In this document: positions 52,800 through 53,381 of the stretch, in pieces | Numbering within the stretch: the first letter of the stretch is position 1 | Layout of the letters: each line of letters begins with the position of its first letter | Source of the DNA: Syntrophomonadaceae bacterium | Lineage (GTDB): Bacteria; Bacillota; Syntrophomonadia; Syntrophomonadales; Syntrophomonadaceae | DNA: 53,381 nucleotides | Reading direction: 5' to 3' | NCBI GenBank assembly: GCA_012522955.1 | Contig: JAAYJK010000014.1 | Location: 1-53,381 of the forward strand | Made by a program: the position numbers and the translations under genes | Notes under the pieces: model-generated | Database searches by the model: none | The model's input: the letters and a program-made list of their open reading frames with translations, nothing else | What the model was told of the DNA's origin: nothing

Positions 52800-53021
52800 G
52801 TGAAAATAGACTGGGCTAAAAAACTCTCCAGCCGGAAGTTCTGGGCCTTGTTAGCCGGACTGACCACCTCTGCCCTAGTTCTGGCCAAGGTTCCGGAGAA
52901 CACTATTGCCCAGGTGGCCGCCATGATAGGCGCCTTTGGGTCTATAATCGCTTACATGTTTGCTGAGGCTTATGTTGATGGTCAGGCGGTAAACACTATT
53001 AAAAATGAGGATCTTAAATGA
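52800..53021 (+). CDS. Holin-like membrane protein
   Basis: This 73-residue protein starts at GTG 52800 after GGGGG with a 10-base gap, directly after the amidase stop. A basic amphipathic start (KIDWAKKLSSRKFW) leads into a hydrophobic helix (ALLAGLTTSALVLAKV) and a second (IAQVAAMIGAFGSIIAYMFA), with a polar tail. This two-helix layout next to an amidase fits the small holins that release endolysin. In sporulating clostridia such pairs can be domesticated. The holin class is not certain. Confidence 0.78.
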   Translation: MKIDWAKKLSSRKFWALLAGLTTSALVLAKVPENTIAQVAAMIGAFGSIIAYMFAEAYVDGQAVNTIKNEDLK

Positions 53022-53151
53022 CTAGCTATACTAGAGAACCAGCGTAAAGCCTATTATATACACATTACTGACTGGTTTATTAATCAGGTTTATACTTCCA
53101 GAATTTCTTGCAAACAAATATTAACATGGTTAATAAGGAATAATATGAAAG

Positions 53152-53176
53152 CAAAAAGCCGGGGTCATGCCCGGCT
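53152..53176 (-). terminator. Rho-independent terminator of the tRNA unit
   Basis: On the minus strand AGCCGGG, loop CATGAC, CCCGGCT, then TTTTTGC. It lies just downstream of tRNA-Glu in transcription direction. Confidence 0.85.
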
Positions 53177-53210
53177 AATATATTTGGATGCTAGAAGTTC
53201 CGAATAAGAT

Positions 53211-53286
53211 TGGTAGCCCCAAGGGGAGTCGAACCCCTGTCTCCGCCGTGAGAGGGCGGCATCCTAGGCCACTAGACGATGGGGCC
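53211..53286 (-). tRNA. tRNA-Glu (anticodon CTC)
   Basis: This 76-base gene includes an encoded CCA. The acceptor GGCCCCA pairs with TGGGGCT, the discriminator is A. Anticodon stem CCGCC and GGCGG enclose the loop CTCTCAC, giving anticodon CTC. The T arm is AGGGG-TTCGACT-CCCCT. It is transcribed with tRNA-Gln. Confidence 0.95.
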
Positions 53287-53297
53287 AGAAATATAAA

Positions 53298-53372
53298 TGG
53301 CTGCCGGTCAAGGATTCGAACCCTGGCGAACTGATCCAGAGTCAGTCGTGCTACCACTTACACCAACCGGCA
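53298..53372 (-). tRNA. tRNA-Gln (anticodon CTG)
   Basis: This 75-base gene includes an encoded CCA. Acceptor TGCCGGT pairs with ACCGGCA, the discriminator is G. Anticodon stem ACTGA and TCAGT enclose CTCTGGA, giving CTG. The T loop is TTCGAAT. It is separated by 11 bases from tRNA-Glu, so the two are processed from one transcript. Confidence 0.95.
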
Positions 53373-53381
53373 GCAATGGGT

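Noticed and set aside
1-53381. CRISPR array or large insertion sequence with transposase
   Set aside because: No regularly spaced repeats and no transposase or integrase reading frame were found; mobile DNA here is limited to short non-coding elements.

Overview
The window reads as a chromosomal segment of an anaerobic, spore-forming-lineage Firmicute, most like a butyrate-oxidising syntroph of the Syntrophomonas type. Evidence: a compact crotonase / 3-hydroxybutyryl-CoA dehydrogenase / thiolase / long acyl-CoA dehydrogenase / CoA-transferase cluster; clostridial neighbours (ytxC, DUF445, thrS, infC-rpmI-rplT, T-box-pheST, zapA, polX, mutS2); frequent TTG/GTG starts; and an oxygen-sensitive double-cubane-type reductase with its ATP-driven activase. 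The genus assignment is inference from gene content and not from a database match.

Layout. 1-665: edge of an accessory segment, with an internally shortened ADP-ribosylglycohydrolase remnant and a detached 3' end of a tRNA-Lys-like gene with its terminator (a probable attachment site). 766-3151: divergent reductase/activase pair. 3400-9830: small membrane protein, ytxC, DUF445, thrS, a leader-controlled infC-rpmI-rplT operon (infC appears to start with ATC) and a SpoU rRNA methylase. 9938-13432: Phe T-box and pheST, with a PheT that lacks its tRNA-binding OB domain. 13464-15209: a palindromic repeat element, an orphan ORF with no usable start, and a VanX-type dipeptidase. 15323-24887: TGS-domain nucleoside kinase and the phosphate regulon (phoPR, pstS, marR, pstCAB, phoU) with two 11-bp-periodic Pho boxes. 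25068-36512: zapA, polX, UbiB-like kinase, DUF421, iPGM-like metalloenzyme, NIF3-like, double U32 protein, mutS2. 36738-40550: class A PBP divergent from tyrS. 40617-40898: repeats carrying a nested MITE-like insertion. 41564-51947: the butyrate cluster behind a sigma-54 promoter, and convergent to it a sigma-54 activator with CBS-like and four PAS domains. 52148-53372: amidase/holin pair and tRNA-Glu and tRNA-Gln.

How the parts work together. The best-supported regulatory story is that beta-oxidation genes 41915-49042 lie downstream of a canonical -24/-12 promoter, while the adjacent 923-residue activator carries the GAFTGA loop needed to fire such promoters and three nearly identical PAS sensors. 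The Pho system is likewise self-contained: sensor/regulator, transporter, PhoU and PhoP-type boxes are all present. Translation genes show layered RNA-level control (T-box, ribosomal leader, non-canonical infC start). Mobile DNA is limited to short non-coding repeats, which let an empty and a filled repeat site be compared within the window.
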